A stretch of 61,036 nucleotides of DNA from Haloferax gibbonsii ATCC 33959 (lineage in GTDB: Archaea > Halobacteriota > Halobacteria > Halobacteriales > Haloferacaceae), in assembly GCF_000336775.1 (NCBI RefSeq), contig NZ_AOLJ01000005.1, positions 211 to 61,246 on the forward strand. The letters are read 5' to 3'. Positions within the stretch are counted from its first letter, which is position 1, and the number at the start of each line of letters is the position of its first letter. This document shows, in pieces, positions 8,642 through 16,840 of this stretch. The notes beneath the pieces are model-generated. The model was not told the DNA's origin. It saw nothing but the letters and a program-made list of their open reading frames with translations, and did not search any database. Made by a program: the position numbers and the translations under genes.

Positions 8642-8984
8642 AACCGCGCGAGTTTCTGGGTCAGAAACTGGCCCCCTTTTTATATTATCTCCCGGCGCAT
8701 CGGTTGAACTGCGATGGGCCCCGCCGAACCAACACCGTACTGCCCTCCCGAGCAGTACCGTTCTGTGCCCTCTGACAGCACCCCGGCACCCATCGCGGTC
8801 ATCGCTGACGCGACAGCCCCTCCACAGCATCGCCGTACTGCCCCGCAGTATCCCCGCGCTAACCCGCAGCCCCACCGTGCTATCCCGACAGCCCCATCGT
8901 ACACCCGTCCCGAATCGGTCGCCGCGACCAACAGGGGTGGAAACCCGTGGGCCTATTAGTCCGACGAGCAGTCATTCGACCACC
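8642..8984 (+). other. C-rich intergenic region with strong promoter; possible small RNA or 81-codon ORF
   Basis: A strong TATA box at 8677-8689 is followed at 8714 by ATG of an 81-codon Pro-rich frame that ends at 8959. The stretch is strongly C-rich on the plus strand and holds two hairpins made from the same sequence: GTACTGC at 8737-8743 pairing with 8752-8758, and TACTGC at 8836-8841 pairing with 8845-8850. The ORF has no recognisable family and biased composition. It may instead be a structured RNA or a 5' leader of the winged-helix gene at 8985. Confidence 0.45.
8677..8689 (+). promoter_or_regulatory. TATA box for the 8700 transcript
   Basis: TTTTTATATTATC is one of the best TATA matches in the window. 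Transcription would start around 8705-8714, right at the ATG at 8714, so it either drives a leaderless small protein or a non-coding RNA. Confidence 0.55.
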
Positions 8985-9356
8985 GTGAGTGAGGAACCGG
9001 CGCTGGGTGATATTCTCGACCTCCTCAGCGACGAGTACGCCCGGGACATCCTCGCAGCGACGAGTATCAAACCAATGTCCGCACAAGAGCTTGCCGACGA
9101 GTGTGAGATGTCCAAACCGACGGTCTACCGTCGGGTGGAACGATTACAAGCGTACGGACTCCTCGACGAGCAGACCGAGATTCGAACCAGTAACAACCAC
9201 TACAGCGTCTACGCCGCCACGCTCTCCGAGTTCTCCGTCGAATTAGACGACGGCTCGTTCGAGGCGTCGCTGACGCGCACCGGCGACGAGTCGTTCCCCG
9301 GCGAGGGGGAGGCCGACACCGCAGACCGGTTCAAACGGATGTGGGAGGACCTCTGA
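8985..9356 (+). CDS. Winged-helix DNA-binding protein (ArsR-like)
   Basis: A 123-residue regulator starting with GTG. Residues 8-75 form a winged helix: ILDLLSDEYARDIL is the first helix, MSAQELADECEMSKPTVYRRVERLQ the helix-turn-helix and YGLLDEQTEIRT the wing. The C-terminus is acidic and probably dimerises. The GTG start was chosen because a TATA-like GCCTATTAG lies at 8951-8959, the right distance for a leaderless transcript. The next gene starts 2 bases after the stop, so the two are co-expressed. Pairs of an HTH protein with a small membrane protein are recurrent in haloarchaea; the signal is unknown. Confidence 0.82.
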   Translation: MSEEPALGDILDLLSDEYARDILAATSIKPMSAQELADECEMSKPTVYRRVERLQAYGLLDEQTEIRTSNNHYSVYAATLSEFSVELDDGSFEASLTRTGDESFPGEGEADTADRFKRMWEDL

Positions 9357-9357
9357 G

Positions 9358-9669
9358 ATGACGTCGCTATCCGCGGTCCTCGACTGGCTCATCGTCTCGC
9401 TCGCTCTCGGGTCGACGCTCGTCGGGAGCTACGTCGGCTATCAGGCCTATCGCGGCTACCGCCGCCACGACAGCCGGACGATGCGGGCGCTCTCCGCAGG
9501 TCTGTTCCTCCTCACGGCCGTCGCGTTCGGCGTCGCCTTCGTCGGGTCGGTGCTCCTGCGCGAGGGCTACATCGGCCTCCAGTACCAACAGCCGCTCACG
9601 CTCGTCACGCGGCTGTTTCAGTTCTGTGGCGTCGTGCTCATCGCCTACTCGTTACATTCGCGAGGGTAG
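9358..9669 (+). CDS. Small three-helix membrane protein paired with HTH regulator
   Basis: A 103-residue protein with hydrophobic segments at about 8-28, 44-66 and 80-100 and a positively charged loop (YRGYRRHDSRTMR, about 32-44). It begins 2 bases after the winged-helix gene and is almost certainly translated from the same mRNA. It resembles the haloarchaeal DUF7521-type partners of ArsR-like proteins. A role as membrane sensor or tether of the regulator is inference from this fixed neighbourhood. Confidence 0.75.
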   Translation: MTSLSAVLDWLIVSLALGSTLVGSYVGYQAYRGYRRHDSRTMRALSAGLFLLTAVAFGVAFVGSVLLREGYIGLQYQQPLTLVTRLFQFCGVVLIAYSLHSRG

Positions 9670-9730
9670 TCCGTCCCCGGGTCGTCTCGGGTGGCCTCGT
9701 CGGGACTCTACTCGTTCACTCACGCGCCTG

Positions 9731-9747
9731 TTTTTCCTCACTTTTCG
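9731..9747 (+). terminator. T-rich terminator between convergent genes
   Basis: TTTTTCCTCACTTTTCG follows the HTH/membrane pair by about 60 bases. Archaeal intrinsic termination relies on runs of T in the coding strand, which this satisfies. Confidence 0.45.
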
Positions 9748-9778
9748 TTCGCTCACAAACCGCTCTGGTCGTCCCGCC

Positions 9779-11227
9779 TCACGAGTGCGCGAGCTTCCAG
9801 AACCCCTTGGGGACGATGGCGAAAACCGGGAACAGGAACAGCGCGAGCAGCCAACTCGTGGAGGGCCCGAGCGGAGTGAAAACCACGGTGACGACGCCGA
9901 CCGCGGTGAGGACGACCGAAGCGATGGCGGCCCCGACGAACCGGCGGTCGAGCGGCAGGAGGTCGGTTGAGCCGACCGGGAGGTCGAACGAGTCGACGAA
10001 CGCCTCGGCGTCCGCGACAGGTCCGAGCGTGTGTTCCGTCTCGTCGTCGCCCCAGCCGACCGTCGCCGCGATGGTCCGCGTTCCGAGGTAGCGGTCGGTG
10101 GGCCGAGTCGCCACGACTTCGGCGTCGCGCAGGTCGCCGACCGCCGCCGCCCACTGCGACTCGTTCGTCAGGCGGTCGTGAACGACGAGGCGGTCGCCGA
10201 AACGTCGGTAGGTCAGCCACCCGCTCGCGAGCACGCTCTCGACGATGTCGCCGACGAGCATGAACGCGAGGAGGGCGAGCGCAAAGAGACCGAACCCGAC
10301 CCAGACCGCGAGCGAGGACTCCTCGACGACGAACGCGGTCCCGCCGATCCAGACCATCGCGGCCATGGTGACGTAGAACGGTCCCGTCGTGGTGGCTGCG
10401 CGCCAGACCGCGGCCGCGACCACCGCGCGACGGTCCGCGTCGATTGCGACCGAGGGTCGGCCGTCGGGAACGTCGATTTCGCCGCGGGTCGCGTCGCCGT
10501 CGGGCCCGGAAAGCCAACTCGTCAGCCGGCCGCCGCCGCCCTGCTCTGCGCGGAAGCCGGACCACTCGAAGAGCAGTTTCACGAACACGAACCCCGCGAG
10601 CGCGACCGTCGCGCCGCCGAGGATGACGACGAACAGGAAACACGCGAGAAACATCGCTTGCCGGGCGGGAATCTCGACGAGGGCGTACGGCGAGCGCTCG
10701 GCGTATCGGTCGCGCCGGAGGAACTCGGCGGCGGTCTCGCCGACCTGCCCGACGACGAGCGCGGCGACGCTGACGACCGCCTCCGGCCGGGCGAGCACGT
10801 CGAGCACCGAGACGACCTCCGAGAGCGGCGCGAGGAGGAAGACGCCGACCCACGCGCCGCCGCCGACGACGGCGGTCGCAAACGGGACGTTTCGCGGGTA
10901 CACCGGTGGGAGTCGGTCGTGAACGGTGACGCTTCCGCGCTTGTCGACGAGGTCGTTGTCGGACAGGCTGAAGACGCCGTCCTCGCGGGACGAGGTCGGC
11001 GGCCGGCCGGCGAACAGCGCCTTCACGCCCGAAAGCGGGAACAAAAACAGCAGTTCGAGGACGTAGACCGCGAGGAGCGTCCCCGGGTTCCAGCCGAACC
11101 ACAGCACGCCGGCGAGCGGGAGGAGGTTCGCCGAGAGCACCGGGAGGAACCCGATGCCGGCGGGGAGAGACGAAGTCGGGACGTCGCCGTACCGTGGAGG
11201 GGCCATCGGAGTGGTCGTTTCGCTCAT
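9779..11227 (-). CDS. DUF6498-like multi-pass membrane protein
   Basis: A 482-residue membrane protein with around eight hydrophobic segments. Its N-terminal part (LPVLSANLLPLAGVLWFGWNPGTLLAVYVLELLFLFPLSGVKALFAG) matches the haloarchaeal DUF6498 pattern, and the 416-residue protein at 11750 has the same layout (NAVPLVGVLALDWSLVALLAVYWVELGACLVGAAVKALFAEG). The C-terminal part contains a soluble segment (about 360-420, with TYRRFGDRLVVHDRL) followed by two helices. The start MSETTTP at 11225-11227 was preferred over an upstream Met because the added 16 residues look unrelated. Function unknown. Confidence 0.78.
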   Translation of the reverse strand: MSETTTPMAPPRYGDVPTSSLPAGIGFLPVLSANLLPLAGVLWFGWNPGTLLAVYVLELLFLFPLSGVKALFAGRPPTSSREDGVFSLSDNDLVDKRGSVTVHDRLPPVYPRNVPFATAVVGGGAWVGVFLLAPLSEVVSVLDVLARPEAVVSVAALVVGQVGETAAEFLRRDRYAERSPYALVEIPARQAMFLACFLFVVILGGATVALAGFVFVKLLFEWSGFRAEQGGGGRLTSWLSGPDGDATRGEIDVPDGRPSVAIDADRRAVVAAAVWRAATTTGPFYVTMAAMVWIGGTAFVVEESSLAVWVGFGLFALALLAFMLVGDIVESVLASGWLTYRRFGDRLVVHDRLTNESQWAAAVGDLRDAEVVATRPTDRYLGTRTIAATVGWGDDETEHTLGPVADAEAFVDSFDLPVGSTDLLPLDRRFVGAAIASVVLTAVGVVTVVFTPLGPSTSWLLALFLFPVFAIVPKGFWKLAHS

Positions 11228-11279
11228 CCGGTCATATATCTGATGAAACCCGCTCTCGAAGCGTCTCGGCGGCACGCGA

Positions 11280-11627
11280 CTACTCGGGGAGCGACTCGTA
11301 GTCGGCGACCGCGAGCGCCTGTCCGAAGAACATCAGTCCGATTCCGGTGATGCCGGCGGGGACCGAGAGAGAGAGTAGCAGCGAGAAACTGAGTGCGCCG
11401 ATGCCGCCCCCGAGCGCACCCCGCTTTCGGTCGCTCCAGCGGTTGTCTCCGAAGCGGAAGAGTCGCACCCACCCGTCGCGGTGGCGGAGGACGAGCGCGG
11501 TCGTCGCCGCGTACAGCGGAGCGATTGCCACGGGAAGCAATCCCGGCGCGTCGGCGGCCGAGACGGCCACACCGGCGACGACGAGACCGACGACGAGGGA
11601 GGCGAGGTATCGAATGGAGGGACGCAT
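11280..11627 (-). CDS. Small hypothetical membrane protein
   Basis: A 115-residue protein with four hydrophobic segments (about 6-22, 27-45, 70-90 and 92-108) and an RHRDGWVRLFRFGDNRWSDRKR cytoplasmic loop. It lies about 50 bases upstream of the DUF6498-like gene and on the same strand, so it is probably in its operon. The start could be this ATG or an ATG nine codons earlier; an AT-rich TATATAATTTG run overlaps that extra stretch and is a likely promoter, which argues for the shorter form or an even later start. No family recognised. Confidence 0.62.
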   Translation of the reverse strand: MRPSIRYLASLVVGLVVAGVAVSAADAPGLLPVAIAPLYAATTALVLRHRDGWVRLFRFGDNRWSDRKRGALGGGIGALSFSLLLSLSVPAGITGIGLMFFGQALAVADYESLPE

Positions 11628-11749
11628 ACGTTCTATATAATTTGTTGACAGCATCAACCTTGTTTACCGGTCGCGGGAAGTCGGCTCCAACCGCCCGACG
11701 TGAGCCAGACCACCTAACTATCTCGAGTCGGAACGCCTCGCCGTCTGCA

Positions 11750-13000
11750 ATGCAGTTCACCCCCAGGGAGAAGCGGCGGGCGAAGGTGGCGGTGTTGATG
11801 GCGGTCAACGCCGTCCCGCTCGTCGGCGTGCTCGCGCTCGACTGGTCGCTCGTGGCGCTGTTGGCGGTCTACTGGGTCGAACTCGGCGCGTGTCTCGTCG
11901 GTGCCGCGGTGAAGGCGCTGTTCGCGGAGGGCAAACCGACCTACGACGCGAACGGCTTTTCGTGGCTCGTGTTCGGTGCCCTGTCGGAAAAGCGCGGGCG
12001 CGTCGGACTGCCCGTCCTGCCGCTGTCGATTCAGGTCGCGAACCTCCCGGCCATCCTGATGGCCCTCGCCATCGGAAGCGTGGGTTGGGCCCTCTTCGGT
12101 GCAATCGGGGTCGGCGGCGTCGGCGAGACAACGGGCGCGACGCTCACCGACGCCGAGTCGGTCTCCGTCGGGTTGGGCGTGCTCGCCGTCGTCGTCGGCC
12201 GGGCCGTGGACGTGGGCCGCTACCTCCTCGGCGGGACCCACGCGTCGGTCCCGCCACAGCAACCGCTTCAGTCGGCGCTCGTGTCGATGGCGGGAACCGG
12301 CTCGGCGCTCCTCATCGGCGGGGGATTCGTCATCGCGGGTGCCCCGCCGCCGTTCGTGCTGGCGTTCGTCCTCGCGGTGAAACTGCTCGCCGATATCGTC
12401 GACGTCTACCGCGACCGACTGGAAGCGTACGACGAGCGCACGTCGGTCGAACTCGGACTCGCTCCCGACGTCCCCGAGTGGGAGCGAATCGAGAGCTCGC
12501 GGGACGGCTCAGACATCGTCCGACCGAAGCCGTCGGCGGTCGTCGTTGGCGGGGTCGTCCGCGGGCTTCGCTCCCCGCTTTCGGTCCTGCTGGTGGCCGG
12601 ATTGACGCTGGTCGGCCTGCTCAGCACCGCGACGACAGACGGCGTCGCGGTCGAACTGTTCGGGGGAGCCATGGTAGTCGCCGGGGTGTTCACCGCGCTG
12701 GGCGTCTTCGACCGGTCGTTTCGGTATCTGGCGATGGAGTACCGCATCGCCAGCGAAGAAACCGGGGATGGGAAACTCGTCGGCTACGACCGACTGCTCG
12801 GGCCGCAATGGCGACTCTCCCGCGAGTCCCGCGCCGAGATGGAGCGCGCTCGGACTGTCACCGACCGACTGTTCGGAACCGAGACGCTCCGGGTGGAATG
12901 CGATGGCAGGGTATACCGACTTCCCCACCTCCCGCTGGACGCCGCCGAAACCAGTGGCCGGTCGGCGGCGGCCGCGAGGGGGGCGACGACGGGCGCGTAA
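11750..13000 (+). CDS. DUF6498-like membrane protein, paralogue of the gene at 9779
   Basis: A 416-residue protein with the same N-terminal helices and acidic loop pattern as the minus-strand gene 9779-11227, including the shared VELGAC/VLELLF and VKALFAG/AEG positions. It is shorter by about 66 residues. Start ATG at 11750 gives a short Lys/Arg-rich lead (MQFTPREKRRAKVAVLM) followed by the first helix. The two paralogues are transcribed away from each other from a shared 120-base gap with the small membrane gene, suggesting a local duplication. The C-terminal soluble part (about 330-410) contains FRYLAMEYRIASEETGDGKL, equivalent to TYRRFGDRLVVHDRL in its paralogue. Function unknown. Confidence 0.78.
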   Translation: MQFTPREKRRAKVAVLMAVNAVPLVGVLALDWSLVALLAVYWVELGACLVGAAVKALFAEGKPTYDANGFSWLVFGALSEKRGRVGLPVLPLSIQVANLPAILMALAIGSVGWALFGAIGVGGVGETTGATLTDAESVSVGLGVLAVVVGRAVDVGRYLLGGTHASVPPQQPLQSALVSMAGTGSALLIGGGFVIAGAPPPFVLAFVLAVKLLADIVDVYRDRLEAYDERTSVELGLAPDVPEWERIESSRDGSDIVRPKPSAVVVGGVVRGLRSPLSVLLVAGLTLVGLLSTATTDGVAVELFGGAMVVAGVFTALGVFDRSFRYLAMEYRIASEETGDGKLVGYDRLLGPQWRLSRESRAEMERARTVTDRLFGTETLRVECDGRVYRLPHLPLDAAETSGRSAAAARGATTGA

Positions 13001-13016
13001 ATCGGCTGCGGGCGAA

Positions 13017-13757
13017 TCACCACCTAACGAACGGGAGGTCAGGCGCGTCGAGCGCGACGAACTCCGAGACGAACTCGTTCGCCGGCGACTCGTATATCTC
13101 TCGGGGCGTGCCGACCTGCTCGACGCGACCCTCGTTCAGCACGGCGACGCGGTCGCACATCACCATCGCCTCCTCCTGGTCGTGGGTGACGTAGAGGCCG
13201 GTGACGTCCAACTCCGCCAGTAGCGCGCCGATTTCCGTCCGCAGGCGCGCCTTCAGTTGGGCGTCGAGCCCCGTCATCGGCTCGTCCAACAGGAGGACGT
13301 TCGGCTCGATGGCGAGCGCGCGCGCCAGCCCGACGCGCTGTTGTTGGCCGCCCGAGAGGGTCGTCGGGTCGCGGTCGCCCATCTCGCCGATATCGAGCAT
13401 TTCGAGCAACTCTCGGGCCCGCGTCCGTCGCTCGCGCTTTCCGACGCCCCGCATCTTCAGCCCGAACGCGACGTTCTCGGCGACGGTCATGTTGTCGAAC
13501 AGGGCGTACTCCTGGAAGACCAACCCGACGTTGCGGTTCTCCGGGGGAACGTTCGTCACGTCCTCGTCGTCGAACCTGACCGTCCCGTCGGTCGGCGTCT
13601 CGAAGCCGGCGACGGTCCGGAGCGTCGTCGTCTTCCCGCACCCCGAGGGGCCGAGCACGCCCAGAATCTCGCCGTCCGAGACGGTGAGCGAAACGCCGTC
13701 CAGCGCCGTCGTGTCGTCGTAGTCTTTCCGAACCGCGTCTAGTGTCACGTCTGCCAT
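13017..13757 (-). CDS. ABC importer ATP-binding protein (Fe3+/polyamine/thiamine class)
   Basis: A 246-residue ATPase with Walker A GPSGCGKTTTLR (about 33-44), Q loop (VFQEYALFD), signature LSGGQQQR (about 130), Walker B LLLDEP and switch His in YVTHDQEE. It energises import through the two permeases encoded directly upstream. Its ATG overlaps the stop of the permease gene by one base, so translation is coupled. It is the typical single-ATPase member of PotA/FbpC/ThiQ-like systems, here without the C-terminal TOBE domain of PotA or MalK, since it ends about 15 residues after the switch region. Substrate cannot be assigned from the ATPase. Confidence 0.9.
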   Translation of the reverse strand: MADVTLDAVRKDYDDTTALDGVSLTVSDGEILGVLGPSGCGKTTTLRTVAGFETPTDGTVRFDDEDVTNVPPENRNVGLVFQEYALFDNMTVAENVAFGLKMRGVGKRERRTRARELLEMLDIGEMGDRDPTTLSGGQQQRVGLARALAIEPNVLLLDEPMTGLDAQLKARLRTEIGALLAELDVTGLYVTHDQEEAMVMCDRVAVLNEGRVEQVGTPREIYESPANEFVSEFVALDAPDLPFVRW

Positions 13758-14638
13758 TAGCTACCTCTGGTGTCGAATCCGCGGCGACCGACCCGCTGTA
13801 GGAGGAGGGTGACCGCGACGATGATGAAAAAGAACATCGACACGGCGGCCGCCGCCTTGGTGAACGAGCTGTTCGAGATGTGTCGCTGCAAGAAGAGCGC
13901 CAGCGGCTGGGTGCCTTTCGCCCAGACGATGTACGAGAAGTTGAACTCCGCGGCCGCGAGCGCCCAACAGATGATGGCCCCCGAGACGATGCCCGAGCGG
14001 GCGTTCGGCACGATGACCGTCAGGAACGCCCGCGGCCACGACGCGCCCAGCGAGCGAGCCGATTCCTCCAGTTGCCGCAGCGGCATCGACTCGAACTCGC
14101 TTTGGACTGCCATCACCATGAACGGTGCTTTCAATAGCGAGTAGCCGACGATGAGCCCGAAGCTCGTCGCCGAGAGGTCCGGGTACGCTCGAAGGAACGC
14201 GACGCCCAAGATGACGCCCGGAACGAGCGGGAGCACGGAGACGGCGTTGACCCACTCTTTGCCCGGGAACTCGTAGCGGGAGACCGCGTACGCGATGGGA
14301 ACGCCGACGACGAGGTTGATGAGGACGCCGCCGAGCGCCAGCCCGATGCTGAACGCCAACTCCGCCGGGACCAACACCGAAAGCGTCTCGCCGCCGAGCG
14401 GGAGGCTGAACAGGGGGCTCCATCCCATGCTGCGCTGTGAGCCGATCGTGTCCGCGAGCCCCAGCACCGCCCGCCAGTTCTCGAAGGTGACGAACCCCGA
14501 TGGGAGGACACCGGTCCAACTCGTAGCGAACGAGGCGACGACCGTGAGGACGATGGGTGCGATGAGGAACGCGACCGTCGCGAACAAGGTCAGCGTCACG
14601 ACAGACCGCCCGAACCGACGCGAGAGGGACGGCGTCAT
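13757..14638 (-). CDS. ABC importer permease 2
   Basis: A 293-residue permease with six predicted helices and the EAA coupling loop EESARSLGASWPRAF at about 208-222. It starts with the ATG at 14636-14638, overlapping the stop of permease 1 by 4 bases (ATGA). Sequence class is the binding-protein-dependent family of Fe3+, polyamine, thiamine or phosphonate importers. A larger reading frame continues upstream but is a shadow of permease 1. Confidence 0.88.
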   Translation of the reverse strand: MTPSLSRRFGRSVVTLTLFATVAFLIAPIVLTVVASFATSWTGVLPSGFVTFENWRAVLGLADTIGSQRSMGWSPLFSLPLGGETLSVLVPAELAFSIGLALGGVLINLVVGVPIAYAVSRYEFPGKEWVNAVSVLPLVPGVILGVAFLRAYPDLSATSFGLIVGYSLLKAPFMVMAVQSEFESMPLRQLEESARSLGASWPRAFLTVIVPNARSGIVSGAIICWALAAAEFNFSYIVWAKGTQPLALFLQRHISNSSFTKAAAAVSMFFFIIVAVTLLLQRVGRRGFDTRGS

Positions 14639-15573
14639 ATGCCGACCTCCGCGCTGGTGTACCGAAGTCCGAGAACGGTGAACAGGAAGGTGAACGCGAA
14701 GTAGACGGTCGCCATCGCGCCGGCGACCTGCACGTCGTAGCCGACGCCGAGTTCCCGCGAGAGCTGGAGCGTCCAGACGACGAGCGTCTGGATGACGACG
14801 AGCGTCCCGAAAATCGCCAGTCCCGTCCGGAACGTGAGAATCAGCGCGCCGGTGATGCCCGGTCGAATCTGCGGGAGCGTGACGTGCCGGAACGTCTCGA
14901 ACGGCGTCGCGCCGAGCGCCTGTGCGGCCTCCTCGGCGGCCGAGTCGACCTCGGCGTACGTCCCGCGGAGGATGAGCGTCGCGCGCGGCACCATCGAGTA
15001 CACGAAGGCGACGAACAGCCCCGGGACGCTGACCGCAAAGGCGAGGTCGGTGGGGCGGCTCCCGGTGAGGGCGGCCGCGACCGCGGTGACGACGCCGTTG
15101 TTCCCGAACAGCACCAGAATCATGAACGCGGCGACGATGCCGGGGAGGCTGATGGGGAACGAGACGAGCGTGACGAGGAGGTCCTCGCCGGGGAGGTCGT
15201 ACTTCTCGAGGGCGTGCGCGATGGGGACGGCGAGCCCGACCGAGACGAGCGTCGTCCCGGTGGTCAGCCACAGGGAGTTGAACGCTACCCGGCGGTAGTA
15301 GGGGTCCCCGAACAGCGTCGCGTAGGCGTCGAGCGAGAACCCGACCGACTCGTACTGGGCCGTCGAGACGCTGATGCGAACGACCTCGGAGAGGGGATAC
15401 AGACCCGCGACGAGCAACAGCACCGAAAACGGCGCGCACAGCGCGACGATGCGGCGGTACTCGCGCTCTCGCTCGGTGACGGGGTTCGCGACGGTTTCGA
15501 ACGCGCCGACCACCCGCGCCGTGAGCGCCCGGAGCGTCGAGAGCGGACTGTTCTCGGCGTGTCGGTCGGACAT
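14635..15573 (-). CDS. ABC importer permease 1
   Basis: A 312-residue membrane subunit with a short cytoplasmic N-terminus (about 1-42), six helices and the EAA loop EEAAQALGATPFETF (about 215-229). It pairs with permease 2 to form the transmembrane pore. The gene follows the solute-binding lipoprotein with only 2 bases between stop and start, so the four genes 16724-13017 form one operon: binding protein, permease 1, permease 2, ATPase. Confidence 0.88.
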   Translation of the reverse strand: MSDRHAENSPLSTLRALTARVVGAFETVANPVTEREREYRRIVALCAPFSVLLLVAGLYPLSEVVRISVSTAQYESVGFSLDAYATLFGDPYYRRVAFNSLWLTTGTTLVSVGLAVPIAHALEKYDLPGEDLLVTLVSFPISLPGIVAAFMILVLFGNNGVVTAVAAALTGSRPTDLAFAVSVPGLFVAFVYSMVPRATLILRGTYAEVDSAAEEAAQALGATPFETFRHVTLPQIRPGITGALILTFRTGLAIFGTLVVIQTLVVWTLQLSRELGVGYDVQVAGAMATVYFAFTFLFTVLGLRYTSAEVGI

Positions 15574-15575
15574 CC

Positions 15576-16724
15576 TCAGATGTTCGCGCCGCGCGTTATC
15601 TCTCGGATGATGTCCTCCTGCCGGTCGACCAACTGACCGTAGTCGACTTGGAACTCCGTCCGGTCGTACTCGGCAGGGTCGATGAACTCGTCGGGAAGCT
15701 CCAGCTCCGAGGAGCGAATCGGCCTGACGTAGGCGTCGAGGAACTGCTGTTGGCCCTCCAGCGAGAGGACGTAGTCCATGAACAGCTTGCCCGCCGCCGG
15801 ATTCGGCGCGCCCTCCAAGAGCGCGTAGCCGTACGGCATGTTGAGCGCGCCCTTATTGCCGTTTTCGCCGCCCAAGAGCGCGACGCCGACGTTCTCCTCT
15901 GCGACCTCGTCGTTGTTGTACTTGAGGTCAAGGCCGGAGTAGTCGTACCGGACGAACGTCGCGTACTCCCCGCGGGAGAACTGCGCGAGGAAGTTGTCGG
16001 TGAACTCCGCGCCGCCCTCCTGAATCCGCTCGTAGTAGTCGATGACGGGCTGAAGGTCGTCCATGCTGCCGCCGCGGGCGTTGTTGATGGAGAGCGCCGC
16101 CGCGAGCCCGACCGCCGCCTGCGGGGTCTGGAGCGCCAGGTCCTGCATGATTTCGGGCTGGAGCAGGTCCTCCCACGTGGTCGGCTCGTCGAGGCCGCGT
16201 TCCTCGTAGATGTCCTTCCGGTAGGTCACGGCCGTCGTCACCCGGCGGGTCGCCGTGACGTGCCCGTCGTCGGTCTTGAGCGAGTCCGGCACTCTGTCCC
16301 ATCCCTGCGGCTTGTACGCCTGCGTGAAGCCCTCGTTCCGGGCGACGATGCCGTAGGTGTAGCCGCCGTTGTACCCGGAGTGAGTCATGTTGTTCGAGTG
16401 CGAGCGCATGTGCTGGAGCGCCTCGCCCGACGAGCGGTCGTCGTCGTGGACCGCCACGCCGTAGGAATCCTCGAACGACTGCATCAGCGACGGCCAGTTC
16501 ATCCACCCGGACTGCACGCAGTAGAAGTACAGCGTATCGGGGAACGCGGTGGCCTCGATGTTCGTCTGGAAGTCCTGATACCCGACCTCGTACGTCTCCG
16601 CGTCGCCGCCGCCGGAGCCAGTCGAAGCGGCGTCACGTTCGGAATTACTCGTCGTCAGACAGCCGGCGAGACCCGCCAACGCCGCGGCAGAACCCCCGAT
16701 GAAATTTCTCCTGGTTGATACCAT
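15576..16724 (-). CDS. Tat-exported solute-binding lipoprotein of ABC importer
   Basis: A 382-residue extracellular substrate-binding protein. The N-terminus has a Tat motif (STRRNFIGG) followed by a hydrophobic stretch and lipobox LAGC near residue 22, giving a lipid-anchored mature protein, the usual haloarchaeal form. A Ser/Gly-rich linker follows. The rest fits the type-2 periplasmic binding fold used for Fe3+, thiamine and polyamines (family SBP_bac_6 or _8). Conserved-looking stretches are TYGIVARNEGFTQAY and VTTAVTYRKDIYEERGLDEPTTWEDLL. The ATG at 16722-16724 was used; the preceding codon is GTG. It sits next to deoxyhypusine synthase, which consumes spermidine or a related polyamine, so a polyamine substrate is worth testing; this is only neighbourhood inference. 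Confidence 0.85.
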   Translation of the reverse strand: MVSTRRNFIGGSAAALAGLAGCLTTSNSERDAASTGSGGGDAETYEVGYQDFQTNIEATAFPDTLYFYCVQSGWMNWPSLMQSFEDSYGVAVHDDDRSSGEALQHMRSHSNNMTHSGYNGGYTYGIVARNEGFTQAYKPQGWDRVPDSLKTDDGHVTATRRVTTAVTYRKDIYEERGLDEPTTWEDLLQPEIMQDLALQTPQAAVGLAAALSINNARGGSMDDLQPVIDYYERIQEGGAEFTDNFLAQFSRGEYATFVRYDYSGLDLKYNNDEVAEENVGVALLGGENGNKGALNMPYGYALLEGAPNPAAGKLFMDYVLSLEGQQQFLDAYVRPIRSSELELPDEFIDPAEYDRTEFQVDYGQLVDRQEDIIREITRGANI

Positions 16725-16840
16725 CACTCGGGCAACACGACCGGCCGCTAAAGGAAATTGCTATGAGTCTAACGTAGCCGTTTCGACGGCTGAGACTCCA
16801 ACATAGTGCTACAAAGGGAACAATAGGATACGGAGTCCCG

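Noticed and set aside
7403-8875. 490-codon minus-strand frame opposite the LolA-like gene
   Set aside because: Antisense to a gene with signal sequence and domain; no recognisable protein.
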